The position numbers were made by a program, and so were the translations under genes. DNA of 64,000 bases, taken from positions 186,001-250,000 of the forward strand of contig JAUZNZ010000001.1 of assembly GCA_030706735.1 (NCBI GenBank). Reading direction: 5' to 3'. Source of the DNA: Bacteroidota bacterium (lineage in GTDB: Bacteria > Bacteroidota > Bacteroidia > Chitinophagales > Chitinophagaceae). Of this stretch, positions 50,812-59,301 are shown piece after piece. Positions within the stretch are counted from its first letter, which is position 1; every line of letters starts with the position of its first letter. Under the pieces are notes generated by a model that saw only the letters and a program-made list of their open reading frames with translations, had not been told where the DNA came from and searched no databases.

Positions 50812-51636
50812 TTAAACACAATGTTCCCCTCCATCCACATGTATTACCGAGCCATTTATCCAGGCCGCTTCTTCGGAACATAGGAGATATATGACATTCG
50901 CGACATCCTCCGCCGTGGTCATCCGGCCCAGGGGATTTCCGGATGTAGACATTTCGATGAGCTGTTTACTGCCGGGTATCTTCTTCAGGGATGGGGTTGC
51001 GGTGATACCGGCACGGATCAGGTTCGTTCTCAGACCATATTTTCCCATTTCGACCGCCATGTAGGTGGCAAGGCTTTCCAGGGATGCTTTGGCGATGGAG
51101 ACAGCGGCATAGGATTCCCAATACTTATGGGCGCCGGCGCTTGTAAGTCCTATGATCCGGGCATCCGGAAGAAAAAGACGCTCTTCGATCAACGACCGTG
51201 CCCAATCGAGCATGCTCGTTGACATGGCGTAGCCTGTAAGTTGAATGTCCTCTTTCGAAAGGGTCGATGCGGCATCAATGCCCATCAATGGTTTCAGGTT
51301 GCCGCGTGCGATGGAATGCAAAAGCAGCCTGACGCAGGGCACATCACCGGCGGCAGCCTTGAATTCCGAAAGGAACTGTAACCGCGCCCCGCTATCTAAT
51401 GCATTGATATTAAATGGAATAATCTTTACTCCTGCCGCTGCGGCCCACCTGGTATATTGCTCCCTGACCGGACGCTCCACCAAGGCCGTCTCGCGGTACA
51501 GGGAGGCTACATGCATGCCATGCCGGGCCAGTTTTTCGACGGCCGCAAGGCCGAACCCACTTGACCCTCCGAGGACGATGGCCCAGCGACCGGAAGAAGG
51601 AAGGCTGCTCATTTCGCCTTCGGGCTGTTTACTCAT
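50812..51636 (-). CDS. SDR reductase resembling enoyl-ACP reductase FabI
   Basis: A 274-residue Rossmann protein from ATG 51636. The nucleotide loop is VLGGSSGFGLAAVEKLARHG; LLLHSIARGNLKPL resembles the HSIA motif of FabI. The catalytic pair is Tyr176 and Lys183 (YAAVSIAKASLE), a Tyr-x6-Lys spacing followed by KASLE and YMA, which is the FabI pattern; classical ketoreductases such as FabG use Tyr-x3-Lys. An enoyl reductase is therefore favoured, although a ketoreductase role is what the polyene pathway needs and no other reductase is in the window. First gene of unit A. Confidence 0.8.
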   Translation of the reverse strand: MSKQPEGEMSSLPSSGRWAIVLGGSSGFGLAAVEKLARHGMHVASLYRETALVERPVREQYTRWAAAAGVKIIPFNINALDSGARLQFLSEFKAAAGDVPCVRLLLHSIARGNLKPLMGIDAASTLSKEDIQLTGYAMSTSMLDWARSLIEERLFLPDARIIGLTSAGAHKYWESYAAVSIAKASLESLATYMAVEMGKYGLRTNLIRAGITATPSLKKIPGSKQLIEMSTSGNPLGRMTTAEDVANVIYLLCSEEAAWINGSVIHVDGGEHCV

Positions 51637-51640
51637 TCTG

Positions 51641-51648
51641 CGAAAGTA
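51641..51648 (-). promoter_or_regulatory. -7 box four bases before the first gene of unit A (leaderless candidate)
   Basis: The minus strand reads TACTTTCG, then CAGA, then the ATG at 51636. It fits TAnnTTyG. It sits in the 113-base region shared with unit B; on the plus strand TATATTTA (51732-51739) is a weaker counterpart for unit B. Confidence 0.52.
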
Positions 51649-51749
51649 ATATATATGGCTATTATTAGTTAATTTGCGCTGTCCGTTTATTAGACTTAAC
51701 GGCATGAAAGGCAACAGCCTATTAAATTTAGTATATTTAGCGATCACCA

Positions 51750-52253
51750 ATGAATGTGACCGTGCTCATCGCCTTTCTAACCCTGGCGTCCTCTACGAGC
51801 CTCCGGGCTGACCGGCCCGAGCAGGTCAGGCAAAACTTTGACAGATCGGCATTTTATGCTGTCATGGTTTCCGGTGACCTTAAAGGGCTGAATGAAGAGC
51901 TTGCCATCGTCGGGCATGCTTCCATCCCCGAAAAGAAAGCCTATGAGGGGGCCCTGCTGATGAGAAAAGCCGGAGAAGTGAAAATACCAGCCGATAAACT
52001 GAGATTCTTCAGATTGGGGCACATTAAGCTGGAGTCTGCGCTCTCAAAGGACAGCACGAATGGCGAATACCATTTTCTGCGACTCACCATTCAGGAACAC
52101 GCCCCCCGGATCGTGAGGTATTATAAAGACCTGGAAGTGGACGCCCAATATGTTCGTTCCACCTTCAAAAATCTATCTCCTGTTGTCCAACATGCGATCA
52201 TCGAATACAGCAAAAGCTCAAGGACCTTGCATCCGGATCAGTTCGACGAGTAA
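51750..52253 (+). CDS. Secreted protein of unknown function, first gene of unit B
   Basis: A 167-residue protein with a signal peptide ending near SLRAD. The mature part is helical (FYAVMVSGDLKGLNEELAIVG, EKKAYEGALLMRKAGEVKIPADKLRFF) with no recognised domain, no catalytic motif and no lipobox. Similar small secreted proteins occur next to darA in Bacteroidota flexirubin clusters, so a periplasmic role in pigment handling is likely but unproven. darA starts 21 bases downstream. Confidence 0.72.
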   Translation: MNVTVLIAFLTLASSTSLRADRPEQVRQNFDRSAFYAVMVSGDLKGLNEELAIVGHASIPEKKAYEGALLMRKAGEVKIPADKLRFFRLGHIKLESALSKDSTNGEYHFLRLTIQEHAPRIVRYYKDLEVDAQYVRSTFKNLSPVVQHAIIEYSKSSRTLHPDQFDE

Positions 52254-52274
52254 CTTCTCTAATCCCGACGGAGT

Positions 52275-53174
52275 ATGGACAAGAAAGTGCTAGCTATTTA
52301 TTATTCACAGTCAGGACAGTTAGGGGAAATTATCGAATATTTCATAAAGCCATTTGAGCGGGCCGGCTTTCCGGTTGAAAAAGTAAGGATCACGCCGGTA
52401 ACCGACTATCCCTTCCCCTGGACGGGCGAACGATTTTTCCGGGTAATGCCGGACTGCGTATTAAGCGTTCCGACGGCACTGCAGTCATTTACGTTGAAGG
52501 AGTCGTCCTATGATCTTATCATCCTGGGATACCAGGCCTGGTTCCTGTCGCCCAGCATCCCCTCCAATTCCCTGTTGCAGAACGAGCGTTTCAGGGGCCT
52601 GTTAAAAGATACACCCGTCATTACGATAACGGGAGCGCGGAATATGTGGATGAATGCGTTCGATCGGGTCAGGCAAGCCCTGTTGGGTGCCGGCGCCAAA
52701 CTGGTCGGCAATATAGCCCTGGTGGACAGGCATCCCAACCCGATCAGCTTTATTACCATATTTCACTGGATGATGCATGGAAGAAAGGACAAGTATCTGA
52801 ATATCTTCCCGGTTCCGGGCGTGGCGGCGGCCGACATTGCCCATACTGAACGTTTCGGAGCTCTGGCCCTGCCTTGCCTCCGGCATAATGATTGGTCAGG
52901 ATTGCAGAGAGAATTGCTAAAGCAGGGAGCGGTAGCTTATAAATACAAGCTGATGTTCATCGAGGCGCGTGCCCGGGGTATTTTTCTGGCGTGGGCAAAG
53001 TTTATTTCGGCAAGAAGGAAAAAAAGGACCTGGCTTGCTGCATTCAAATATTATCTTTTAATTGCGCTTTTTTTAGGCGCTCCGGTTCTGCTGGCCGTCG
53101 ATGCGCTTTTTATTAAACCTTTTTCGACTAAACGTATAAAAGCGAAGAAACAATATTATCTGGAATTGCATTAA
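52275..53174 (+). CDS. darA: Dialkylresorcinol biosynthesis protein DarA
   Basis: A 299-residue protein recognised as DarA of dialkylresorcinol pathways. The N-terminus is flavodoxin-like (KVLAIYYSQSGQLGEIIEYF, with the FMN-phosphate loop SQSGQLG), and the end has a hydrophobic span (YYLLIALFLGAPVLLAVDALF) with a basic tail, so it may sit at the membrane. In characterised dar operons DarA and DarB together turn two acyl units into the 2,5-dialkylresorcinol; DarA is thought to act as the flavin-dependent aromatase of the cyclohexanedione intermediate. The product here would be the alcohol half of flexirubin. Directly followed by darB (11 bases). Confidence 0.88.
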   Translation: MDKKVLAIYYSQSGQLGEIIEYFIKPFERAGFPVEKVRITPVTDYPFPWTGERFFRVMPDCVLSVPTALQSFTLKESSYDLIILGYQAWFLSPSIPSNSLLQNERFRGLLKDTPVITITGARNMWMNAFDRVRQALLGAGAKLVGNIALVDRHPNPISFITIFHWMMHGRKDKYLNIFPVPGVAAADIAHTERFGALALPCLRHNDWSGLQRELLKQGAVAYKYKLMFIEARARGIFLAWAKFISARRKKRTWLAAFKYYLLIALFLGAPVLLAVDALFIKPFSTKRIKAKKQYYLELH

Positions 53175-53185
53175 TTATCCTAGGT

Positions 53186-54334
53186 ATGCCCCTTAGCGAA
53201 GTTTACATCACGAATACGTCCGCCTTTCTCCCGAACGATCCCGTCTCCAATGACGAGATGGAGACTTACCTTGGGTACATCAACGGTAAACCTTCGAAGT
53301 CCAGAAAGATCGTGTTGCGCAACAACGGGATCAAGATCCGGTACTATGCGCTCACTAAAGAGGGAAAACCTACACATACCAATGCACAGATGACGGCGCT
53401 CGCGGTGAAGGGATTGTTCTTAAGAGATCCGAATAAAATAAAAGCTCTTGACCTGTTGTCCTGCGGGACCTCTTCCCCGGATCAGATGATGCCTTCACAT
53501 GGCGTCATGACTCATGGCTGGCTCCCCGAGGCCAACGCCATAGAGGTCGTTTCTCCATCGGGCGTCTGCTGTGCCGGGATGCATGCCTTTAAATATGCCT
53601 ACCTTGCGATCCGGACAGGGGATGCCATGCTTGCCGTTGCCACCGGATCCGAACGATTTTCGGGTTCACTTGTCTCCCATGTATTTGAAGAGGAGACGCA
53701 TAAACTTGCCGAACTGCAAAAGAATCCCTTCATCGGGTTTGAGAAGGAATTCCTGCGTTGGATGTTGTCGGATGGTGCAGCGGCCTTCCTGATGTCGGAT
53801 AAGAAGAACGATTCCGGGTTAAGCCTCCGGGTCGATTGGATCGAAGGCGTCTCCTATGCCAACGAAATGGAAGCGTGCATGTATATGGCCAGCGAGAAGA
53901 TGCCCGATGGAACGTTGAAGAGCTATATGGACTTTACGCCGGAAGAGATCATCAGCCGGTCGATACTGAGTATCAAGCAGGATGTAAAGCTGCTCAGCGA
54001 TAATATTGTGCCGCTCGGCGGAAAAAGAATAAAGGAGATCTTCGAAAAGAGAGGGCTCGAACCGGAAGACGTAGATTATTTTCTCCCTCATATATCCAGC
54101 GAATACTTCAAGAGCAAGATCTTCGACATCATGGAATCATATGGAAAGGGCATCCCTTATGAACGTTGGTTCATCAATCTGGCCAGTGTAGGCAATGTAG
54201 GGGCCGCTTCCGCCTACCTGATGGTTCATGAATTATATCATAGCGGGAAATTGAAGAAGGGGGAGAAGATGCTATTGCTGGTCCCTGAGAGTGGCCGGTT
54301 TTCCTATATGTATGCCATGCTGACGGTTTGCTGA
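53186..54334 (+). CDS. darB: Dialkylresorcinol ketosynthase DarB (KAS III-like)
   Basis: A 382-residue thiolase-fold condensing enzyme. Cys129 (GVCCAGMHAF), His302 (YFLPHISSEYF) and Asn337 (GNVGAAS) form the Cys-His-Asn triad of FabH-type enzymes, and the whole length is intact. In the dar pathway DarB joins a beta-ketoacyl thioester with a second acyl unit and cyclises it. The N-terminal NPVSNDEMETYLG stretch and a long insertion around residues 170-250 are DarB-like and not FabH-like. It overlaps no gene; a promoter-like element at its 3' end may drive the downstream BtrH/ABC part of unit B. Confidence 0.9.
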   Translation: MPLSEVYITNTSAFLPNDPVSNDEMETYLGYINGKPSKSRKIVLRNNGIKIRYYALTKEGKPTHTNAQMTALAVKGLFLRDPNKIKALDLLSCGTSSPDQMMPSHGVMTHGWLPEANAIEVVSPSGVCCAGMHAFKYAYLAIRTGDAMLAVATGSERFSGSLVSHVFEEETHKLAELQKNPFIGFEKEFLRWMLSDGAAAFLMSDKKNDSGLSLRVDWIEGVSYANEMEACMYMASEKMPDGTLKSYMDFTPEEIISRSILSIKQDVKLLSDNIVPLGGKRIKEIFEKRGLEPEDVDYFLPHISSEYFKSKIFDIMESYGKGIPYERWFINLASVGNVGAASAYLMVHELYHSGKLKKGEKMLLLVPESGRFSYMYAMLTVC

Positions 54335-54361
54335 AGGGTGCCTTAGCATTGTTTACCTTTA
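54327..54361 (+). promoter_or_regulatory. Candidate internal promoter of unit B
   Basis: TTTG at 54327-54330, a 23-base spacer, then TACCTTTA (54354-54361), one base from TAnnTTTG. It lies 16 bases before the 135-residue ORF. Confidence 0.45.
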
Positions 54362-54377
54362 TGGTAATTATTTTCTT

Positions 54378-54785
54378 ATGAAAAAGGATGAGGTTCCACA
54401 AGATATGAGCTCGCTGGGTAAGATCACCCGGGAGGTTTGCTATGCCACCGACGACAAAGGCCAATATACGACCGAATTGAGCAAAGGCTGGGATGTCAAG
54501 ATCACGGCGCTGGATGCAGCCTGGCAGGATATCCATGACAAGGTCGCCGTCGCGCGGGAGAAGGTCCGGAACGGTCAGGCCAGTCCCCTGTTGTTCTTCA
54601 TGGAGCGTGGACTCATGGACATTGGGATCGTTGCCGCCTATACGGGTTTCTGGAAATGGCAGATCAGGCGCCACCTGAAGCCTTCCGTCTTCAACAAGCT
54701 GTCCGAAAAGCGGCTGCAGCGTTATGCTGAAATCTTCAATGTCAGTCCTTCCGAGCTCAAAAGCATGACGGTGCATGAAGATTGA
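54378..54785 (+). CDS. Unknown 135-residue protein, coupled to the BtrH_N gene
   Basis: No signal peptide or membrane span. The C-terminal ~60 residues (GIVAAYTGFWKWQIRRHLKPSVFN, then SEKRLQRYAEIFNVSPSEL) look like a helix-turn-helix with the downstream helix pattern of Cro/XRE proteins (YAEIFNVSPSEL), while the first half is unlike a known domain. It may be a regulator or a small partner of the next protein; its end overlaps the next start by 11 bases, so they are translated together. I cannot name the family. Confidence 0.68.
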   Translation: MKKDEVPQDMSSLGKITREVCYATDDKGQYTTELSKGWDVKITALDAAWQDIHDKVAVAREKVRNGQASPLLFFMERGLMDIGIVAAYTGFWKWQIRRHLKPSVFNKLSEKRLQRYAEIFNVSPSELKSMTVHED

Positions 54786-55791
54786 TTTTACCCATATCCA
54801 ATCGGCGCATTGTGAAAGTGGCGTGACACGCAACCTGCTCAGGCACATCGGCGTGGATAAGATGACAGAACCGCTGGCCTTCGGTATCGGGGCGGGGCTT
54901 TTCTTTGTATACGTTCCATTCATCAAAATAAACAATGGTCCGGCCATTGCATTTCGCACCCTCCCGGGCCAGATCTTTTCCCGGACCTGCAAATCCCTCG
55001 GTATTTCTGTCTTTAGAAAAAAATTCGGCGATATGGAACGTGCAGAGGCTTTTCTGATGGATTGCCTGGAGAAGGGCCAGCCAGCCGGCTGCCAGGTCGG
55101 AGTTTATTTTCTTTCCTATTTCCCGAAGGAATACCGGTTCCACTTCAACGCCCACAATCTGGTCGTGTATGGTAAGGAAGCGGATAATTACCTGATCAGC
55201 GACCCGGTCATGGAGGAGCCAACCATGCTAACCTCATACGAACTGGGGCGGGTGCGCTTTGCGAAGGGCGCATTGGCCCCGCGCGGGCAACTTTATTATC
55301 CCCGGCCCGGTGTGGCCATTACCGACGAGCAGATCAAGCGGGCCATCCGGACCGGGATCAACAAGAATATCCATCGTATGTTGCATATTCCAGGGCCCAT
55401 TGCAGGCGTGAAAGGAATAAGATATACCGGCCGCCGCATCAAGACCTGGCGGGACAAGCTCGGGCTGCATAAGGCCGGCCTGTATCTTGCGCAGTTGGTA
55501 AGAATGCAGGAAGAAATAGGGACAGGAGGCGGGGGATTCAGGTATATGTACGGAGCCTTTTTGCAGGAGGCATTTGTCTGGTACCCTTATGACGAATTAC
55601 ACGCTATTTCCGGAATGTTTACCCGGTCAGGAGACAGCTGGCGGGAGGCGGCCATACTTGCCGCCGGCATCTACAAAGGGCGCATCGGCAGCCAGCAGGA
55701 TTTTAACTCCATCGGCGATCACCTCCTGGAAATAGCCGAACTCGAAAGGCAGGCCTTCGTGACCTTGTCAAAAATCAAATGGCATCGATGA
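54775..55791 (+). CDS. BtrH N-terminal domain protein, candidate acyl-transfer enzyme
   Basis: A 338-residue protein of the BtrH_N type (plus a DUF4872-like second half). BtrH of butirosin synthesis moves an acyl group from ACP to an amine through a papain/C39-like fold. Here the likely triad is Cys13 (SAHCESGVTRN), His127 (FNAHNLVVYG) and Asp143 (LISDPV), all in the expected order. The second half (about 185-338) is helical. In a flexirubin cluster an enzyme is needed to put the polyene acyl group on the dialkylresorcinol, and this gene is a candidate, though export-linked processing with the adjacent ABC transporter is an alternative. Overlaps both neighbours (11 and 13 bases). Confidence 0.82.
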   Translation: MKIDFTHIQSAHCESGVTRNLLRHIGVDKMTEPLAFGIGAGLFFVYVPFIKINNGPAIAFRTLPGQIFSRTCKSLGISVFRKKFGDMERAEAFLMDCLEKGQPAGCQVGVYFLSYFPKEYRFHFNAHNLVVYGKEADNYLISDPVMEEPTMLTSYELGRVRFAKGALAPRGQLYYPRPGVAITDEQIKRAIRTGINKNIHRMLHIPGPIAGVKGIRYTGRRIKTWRDKLGLHKAGLYLAQLVRMQEEIGTGGGGFRYMYGAFLQEAFVWYPYDELHAISGMFTRSGDSWREAAILAAGIYKGRIGSQQDFNSIGDHLLEIAELERQAFVTLSKIKWHR

Positions 55792-56543
55792 GCCCCTACG
55801 CCGTAGATATTGAAAACCTTAGCTTCACTTATCCTGGCCAGCCGGGTCCCTTCCTTTCGCGACTTCAGCTCAGGATTCCGGCAGGAGAACGTTTCGGCCT
55901 GTTTGGACCAAACGGGGCAGGCAAGACAACCTTGATGAATCTGATGACCGGCATGCTCACCTTCCGGGAAGGCAGCATTCGTATCATGGGACATGAAATA
56001 AAGAGACACAATCGGGCCGCGCGGAGGTCCTTCGGCTTTATCCCGCAGGATTTTTCATTTTACGAAGAACTGACGCCGCTGGAAAATCTTGAATTTTTCG
56101 GGGCCTGGGCGGGCCTTCACAAACAGGAAGCTCGCAGAAGGGCCGCGGAGCTCCTTGAAATACTCGGACTTGCCGAGGTCCGCCACCGGCAGGTCAGAAA
56201 ATTTTCGGGAGGGATGAAGCGCAGGTTGAACCTGGCCATTGGGGTGATCCATCAGCCACGGGTATTGTTCCTGGACGAGCCCACCGTGGGCGTGGATGTG
56301 CAGACGGGCTTTGCGATCATCAGCTATCTCAAGGAACTGAATAAGAATGGCGCTACCCTGATCTATACTTCTCATCAACTCAGCGAGGCGGAAGGACTTT
56401 GCGAAAAAATCGCCCTGATCAACAAGGGGCGGATCATCGCACATGACGGACTGGAAAAGTTATTATCTGAACACCGGCAAGACGGGCTGGAAGGGTTGTT
56501 CCTCGAACTGACCGGCACGGATTATAAGGACTCTGATGTATAA
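55779..56543 (+). CDS. ABC transporter ATP-binding protein
   Basis: A 254-residue ATPase. Walker A GPNGAGKTTLMNL, Q-loop FIPQDFSFYEELTPLEN, signature KFSGGMKRRLNLA, Walker B VLFLDEPTVGVD, H-loop TSHQ. It is of the ABC-2/DrrA exporter type (PTVGVD). It overlaps the BtrH_N gene by 13 bases and the permease by 8, so the three form one translational unit. Probably exports the pigment, an intermediate or a lipid precursor. Confidence 0.92.
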   Translation: MASMSPYAVDIENLSFTYPGQPGPFLSRLQLRIPAGERFGLFGPNGAGKTTLMNLMTGMLTFREGSIRIMGHEIKRHNRAARRSFGFIPQDFSFYEELTPLENLEFFGAWAGLHKQEARRRAAELLEILGLAEVRHRQVRKFSGGMKRRLNLAIGVIHQPRVLFLDEPTVGVDVQTGFAIISYLKELNKNGATLIYTSHQLSEAEGLCEKIALINKGRIIAHDGLEKLLSEHRQDGLEGLFLELTGTDYKDSDV

Positions 56544-57816
56544 GCTATGGGCCACCATATTGAAGGATACGCGCATCCTGACCCGTGACCGGATCGGGGT
56601 GACCTTCATGTTCGTCATGCCTGTGTTGCTCGTGCTGATCATGACCTCGATCCAGAACAATACGTTTGAACTGGTGAACAGGAACAAAACACCGTTGTTG
56701 TTATGCAACCGGGATACAGGCCGCATCAGCGTCGAGTTGATACAAGCCATCGAAAAGATCGACCTGTTCAAGCTCCAGCCCGTGCCCAGGGACGAGTCCG
56801 AAAAGCAGATTGCCGACCGCATGCATGCCAAAGACGCCTTGCTGGCCATCGTGATCCCGGAAAATTTTTCGTCAAGGGTCATGGCAAAGGCCAGGCAGCT
56901 CTCGGGCAAAGCGCTGAACAGCTTCGGCCTATCCGGCGATACGCTCGCAAGGGGCCCGGCCAATGTCGATCCGCTGATCCTGTACTACCACCCGATCCTG
57001 CAGCCCTCTTTCCGGATGTCCATTCAAGGCGCGCTAACAAGTGCGCTGACCCTGGTGGAGAGCAGGCAGGTATTGCGGCTTCTGTATTTCGAGATCAATG
57101 AAAAGCCATTATCTGCCGGTCTGGAAAAAGAAATGTTGGGCACTACGGCGGCTATTGACCAGGTCCCCGTCTCCAGAGGCGGCAGCCGGAGAGTGCCGAA
57201 TGCATCGGAACACAATGTGCCTGCATGGACTGTCTTCGCCATGTTCTTTATCACCCTTTCGCTGGGGGGCAGCATAGTGCGCGAAAAGCTGAACGGCAGC
57301 CTGATCCGTCTTAAGACCCTTCCCACTAATTATGGCCTGGCCCTCCTGTCAAAACAAATTATCTACCTGGCTGTCACGATGATCCAGGCCGGTCTCATCT
57401 TCGCTATCGGCCTCTGGATATTTCCGCTTCTGGGTCTGCCCATTCTGGTCCTTCCCAACGATATTGCCGGATTGTTCGTGGTCACCGTGCTGGTCGGATG
57501 GTGTGCGGTCAGTTATGCTATTTGTGTCGGCGTCTTCGCGCAAACGCAGGAACAAGCCAACAGCTTCGGGGCGGTCTCGATCGTCCTCCTGGCTGCTATT
57601 GGCGGGTTAATGGTGCCGGGATTCGCCATGCCCGATTCATTCCATACCGTGATGAAGCTGTCGCCGTTACATTGGTGTCTGGAGGCTTATTACGGGTTGT
57701 TCCTGGAGGGAGGGAAACTCCAGGATATTTTGACGAATATTATACCTTTGCTTGTCCTGGCGGTGGTGATACAGTGCATCACGTTTTGGGGCCTCAAAAG
57801 AAAAAGACTGATTTGA
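56536..57816 (+). CDS. ABC-2 type transporter permease
   Basis: A 426-residue permease. One membrane span near the N-terminus (VTFMFVMPVLLVLIMTS), an extracytoplasmic domain of about 190 residues (to about residue 220), then five spans (for example TVFAMFFITLSLGGSI, LFVVTVLVGWCAVSYAICVGVF and AVSIVLLAAIGGLMVPGFAMP). This is the YhgE/NodJ-like ABC-2 layout with a large periplasmic loop, as in lipid and polyketide exporters. Partner of the ATPase just upstream. Substrate unknown. Confidence 0.9.
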   Translation: MYKLWATILKDTRILTRDRIGVTFMFVMPVLLVLIMTSIQNNTFELVNRNKTPLLLCNRDTGRISVELIQAIEKIDLFKLQPVPRDESEKQIADRMHAKDALLAIVIPENFSSRVMAKARQLSGKALNSFGLSGDTLARGPANVDPLILYYHPILQPSFRMSIQGALTSALTLVESRQVLRLLYFEINEKPLSAGLEKEMLGTTAAIDQVPVSRGGSRRVPNASEHNVPAWTVFAMFFITLSLGGSIVREKLNGSLIRLKTLPTNYGLALLSKQIIYLAVTMIQAGLIFAIGLWIFPLLGLPILVLPNDIAGLFVVTVLVGWCAVSYAICVGVFAQTQEQANSFGAVSIVLLAAIGGLMVPGFAMPDSFHTVMKLSPLHWCLEAYYGLFLEGGKLQDILTNIIPLLVLAVVIQCITFWGLKRKRLI

Positions 57817-57827
57817 ATATAACCACC

Positions 57828-58097
57828 ATGGATACAGTGCAATTAAAACAACAGCTGAAACAACAGATCATAGAATTCCTGAACCTGACCTCGATAAAAC
57901 CTGAGGATATCAGGGACGATCAGCCTTTGTTCGGTGAGGATGAGGGGCTCGGCCTGGACTCGATCGATTCCCTGGAACTCATTGTCTTGCTTAACAGGGA
58001 ATACGGCATCGTCATTCGTGATCCCAAGGAAGGACGTAAAGTGCTGGTGGACATCAACACCATGATCGACTACATCGTAAAAAACAGGACAAAGTAA
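57828..58097 (+). CDS. Acyl carrier protein, unit B
   Basis: An 89-residue ACP from ATG 57828. The phosphopantetheine Ser45 lies in LGLDSIDSLELIVLLN, the canonical DSI/DSL form. It is 11 bases past the permease and 11 bases before the ketosynthase. With the unit A ACP (which has an NSA motif) the cluster has two carriers; their division of labour (polyene chain versus dar substrates) is not clear from sequence. Confidence 0.88.
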   Translation: MDTVQLKQQLKQQIIEFLNLTSIKPEDIRDDQPLFGEDEGLGLDSIDSLELIVLLNREYGIVIRDPKEGRKVLVDINTMIDYIVKNRTK

Positions 58098-58108
58098 ACT
58101 TTCGTTCA

Positions 58109-59296
58109 TTGAGCAAGGTCTTGGTCACGGGGATGGGAATGATCAGTTCCATTGGAGCTACGCCGGAAGAGAACCGTGGGGCCCTGATCAGGGGAGAGTG
58201 CGGCATTACCAGATCAAGCACGCTGCCAACCCGATATGCAGGCGTGCTTCCTTTCGGCGAGGTGAAAGTCAGCACAGATCATCTGAAGGCCAGGTTGAAC
58301 ATGCACGGCCCGGGGATCACGCGAACGGCCCTGCTGGCTCTTTATGCCACGAATGAAGCGGTTTCCGACGCGCGTCTGAATGCGTCGCAGCTTGCGTCCT
58401 TTGATACAGCGCTGGTGAGCGCCAGCACCGTAGGAGGCATGTGCCTCATGGATGAGCTTTACCAGGATATACACCGGCAGTCTCATGGTTCGCCGTTCCT
58501 GGCAGCCTACAATGCGGCTTCCATTGGCACCTGCCTGCAGTCAGCCTATGGGATCAAAGGGATCGTGAACACGATCAACACGGCGTGTTCTTCTTCCGCC
58601 AACGCCATCCTGTATGGCGCAAAGTTGATCCGACATGGCTTGGCCCGAAGAGCGATCGTGGGCGGTGTGGACAGCCTGTCCAAATTCACCATCAATGGTT
58701 TCAACTCCCTGCATATTCTATCGCCCGAGACCTGCAGGCCTTTCGATGCCGGCCGAAAGGGCTTAAATCTAGGCGAAGGCGCGGCCTTTCTCGTCCTGGA
58801 GAAAGAAGAAGATGCAGAAGGGAAGAAAATATATGCCGAACTGGCCGGATATGGGAATGCCAATGACGCGTATCATCCTTCGTCATTGTCGGGGGAGGGG
58901 GACGGCCCCTACCTGGCGATGAAGGAGGCGTTGAGTAATGCGGAGTTGAGGATTGACCAGATCGACTTTATCAATGCGCATGGTACGGGTACGGAAAATA
59001 ATGACGAAGTGGAAAGCAGGGCGATGCTTCGCCTTTTCGGCTCACCACCTTTGTTTGCCTCTACCAAATCCAATATCGGGCATACTCTGGGGGCTTCAGG
59101 CGCTATTGAAGCGGCCTATAGCGTCCTCAACCTCACTCACCAGGAGGTTTATGCCGGATTGCATTTTACCAGGCCGATCCCTCAAACCATGCTGCGGCCG
59201 GTGACGGAGCACAAAAAAATCCCATTACGTCATGTCATGTCCAACTCTTTCGGTTTTGGGGGCAACTGTACTTCCCTGATCTTTTCCAAAGCCTGA
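58109..59296 (+). CDS. Beta-ketoacyl-ACP synthase, unit B
   Basis: A 395-residue condensing enzyme with Cys160 (INTACSSSANA), His291 (NAHGTGTENND) and His325 (SNIGHTLGASG, Lys320), all intact. It should act on the ACP encoded just upstream. The start codon is TTG at 58109 (SKVLVTGMGM follows); the next in-frame ATG would cut into the first strand. The catalytically silent ketosynthase-like gene starts 5 bases after its stop, the classic arrangement of a KS and its chain-length partner. It is closely similar to the ketosynthase at 61785. Confidence 0.9.
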   Translation: MSKVLVTGMGMISSIGATPEENRGALIRGECGITRSSTLPTRYAGVLPFGEVKVSTDHLKARLNMHGPGITRTALLALYATNEAVSDARLNASQLASFDTALVSASTVGGMCLMDELYQDIHRQSHGSPFLAAYNAASIGTCLQSAYGIKGIVNTINTACSSSANAILYGAKLIRHGLARRAIVGGVDSLSKFTINGFNSLHILSPETCRPFDAGRKGLNLGEGAAFLVLEKEEDAEGKKIYAELAGYGNANDAYHPSSLSGEGDGPYLAMKEALSNAELRIDQIDFINAHGTGTENNDEVESRAMLRLFGSPPLFASTKSNIGHTLGASGAIEAAYSVLNLTHQEVYAGLHFTRPIPQTMLRPVTEHKKIPLRHVMSNSFGFGGNCTSLIFSKA

Positions 59297-59301
59297 TCAT
59301 T

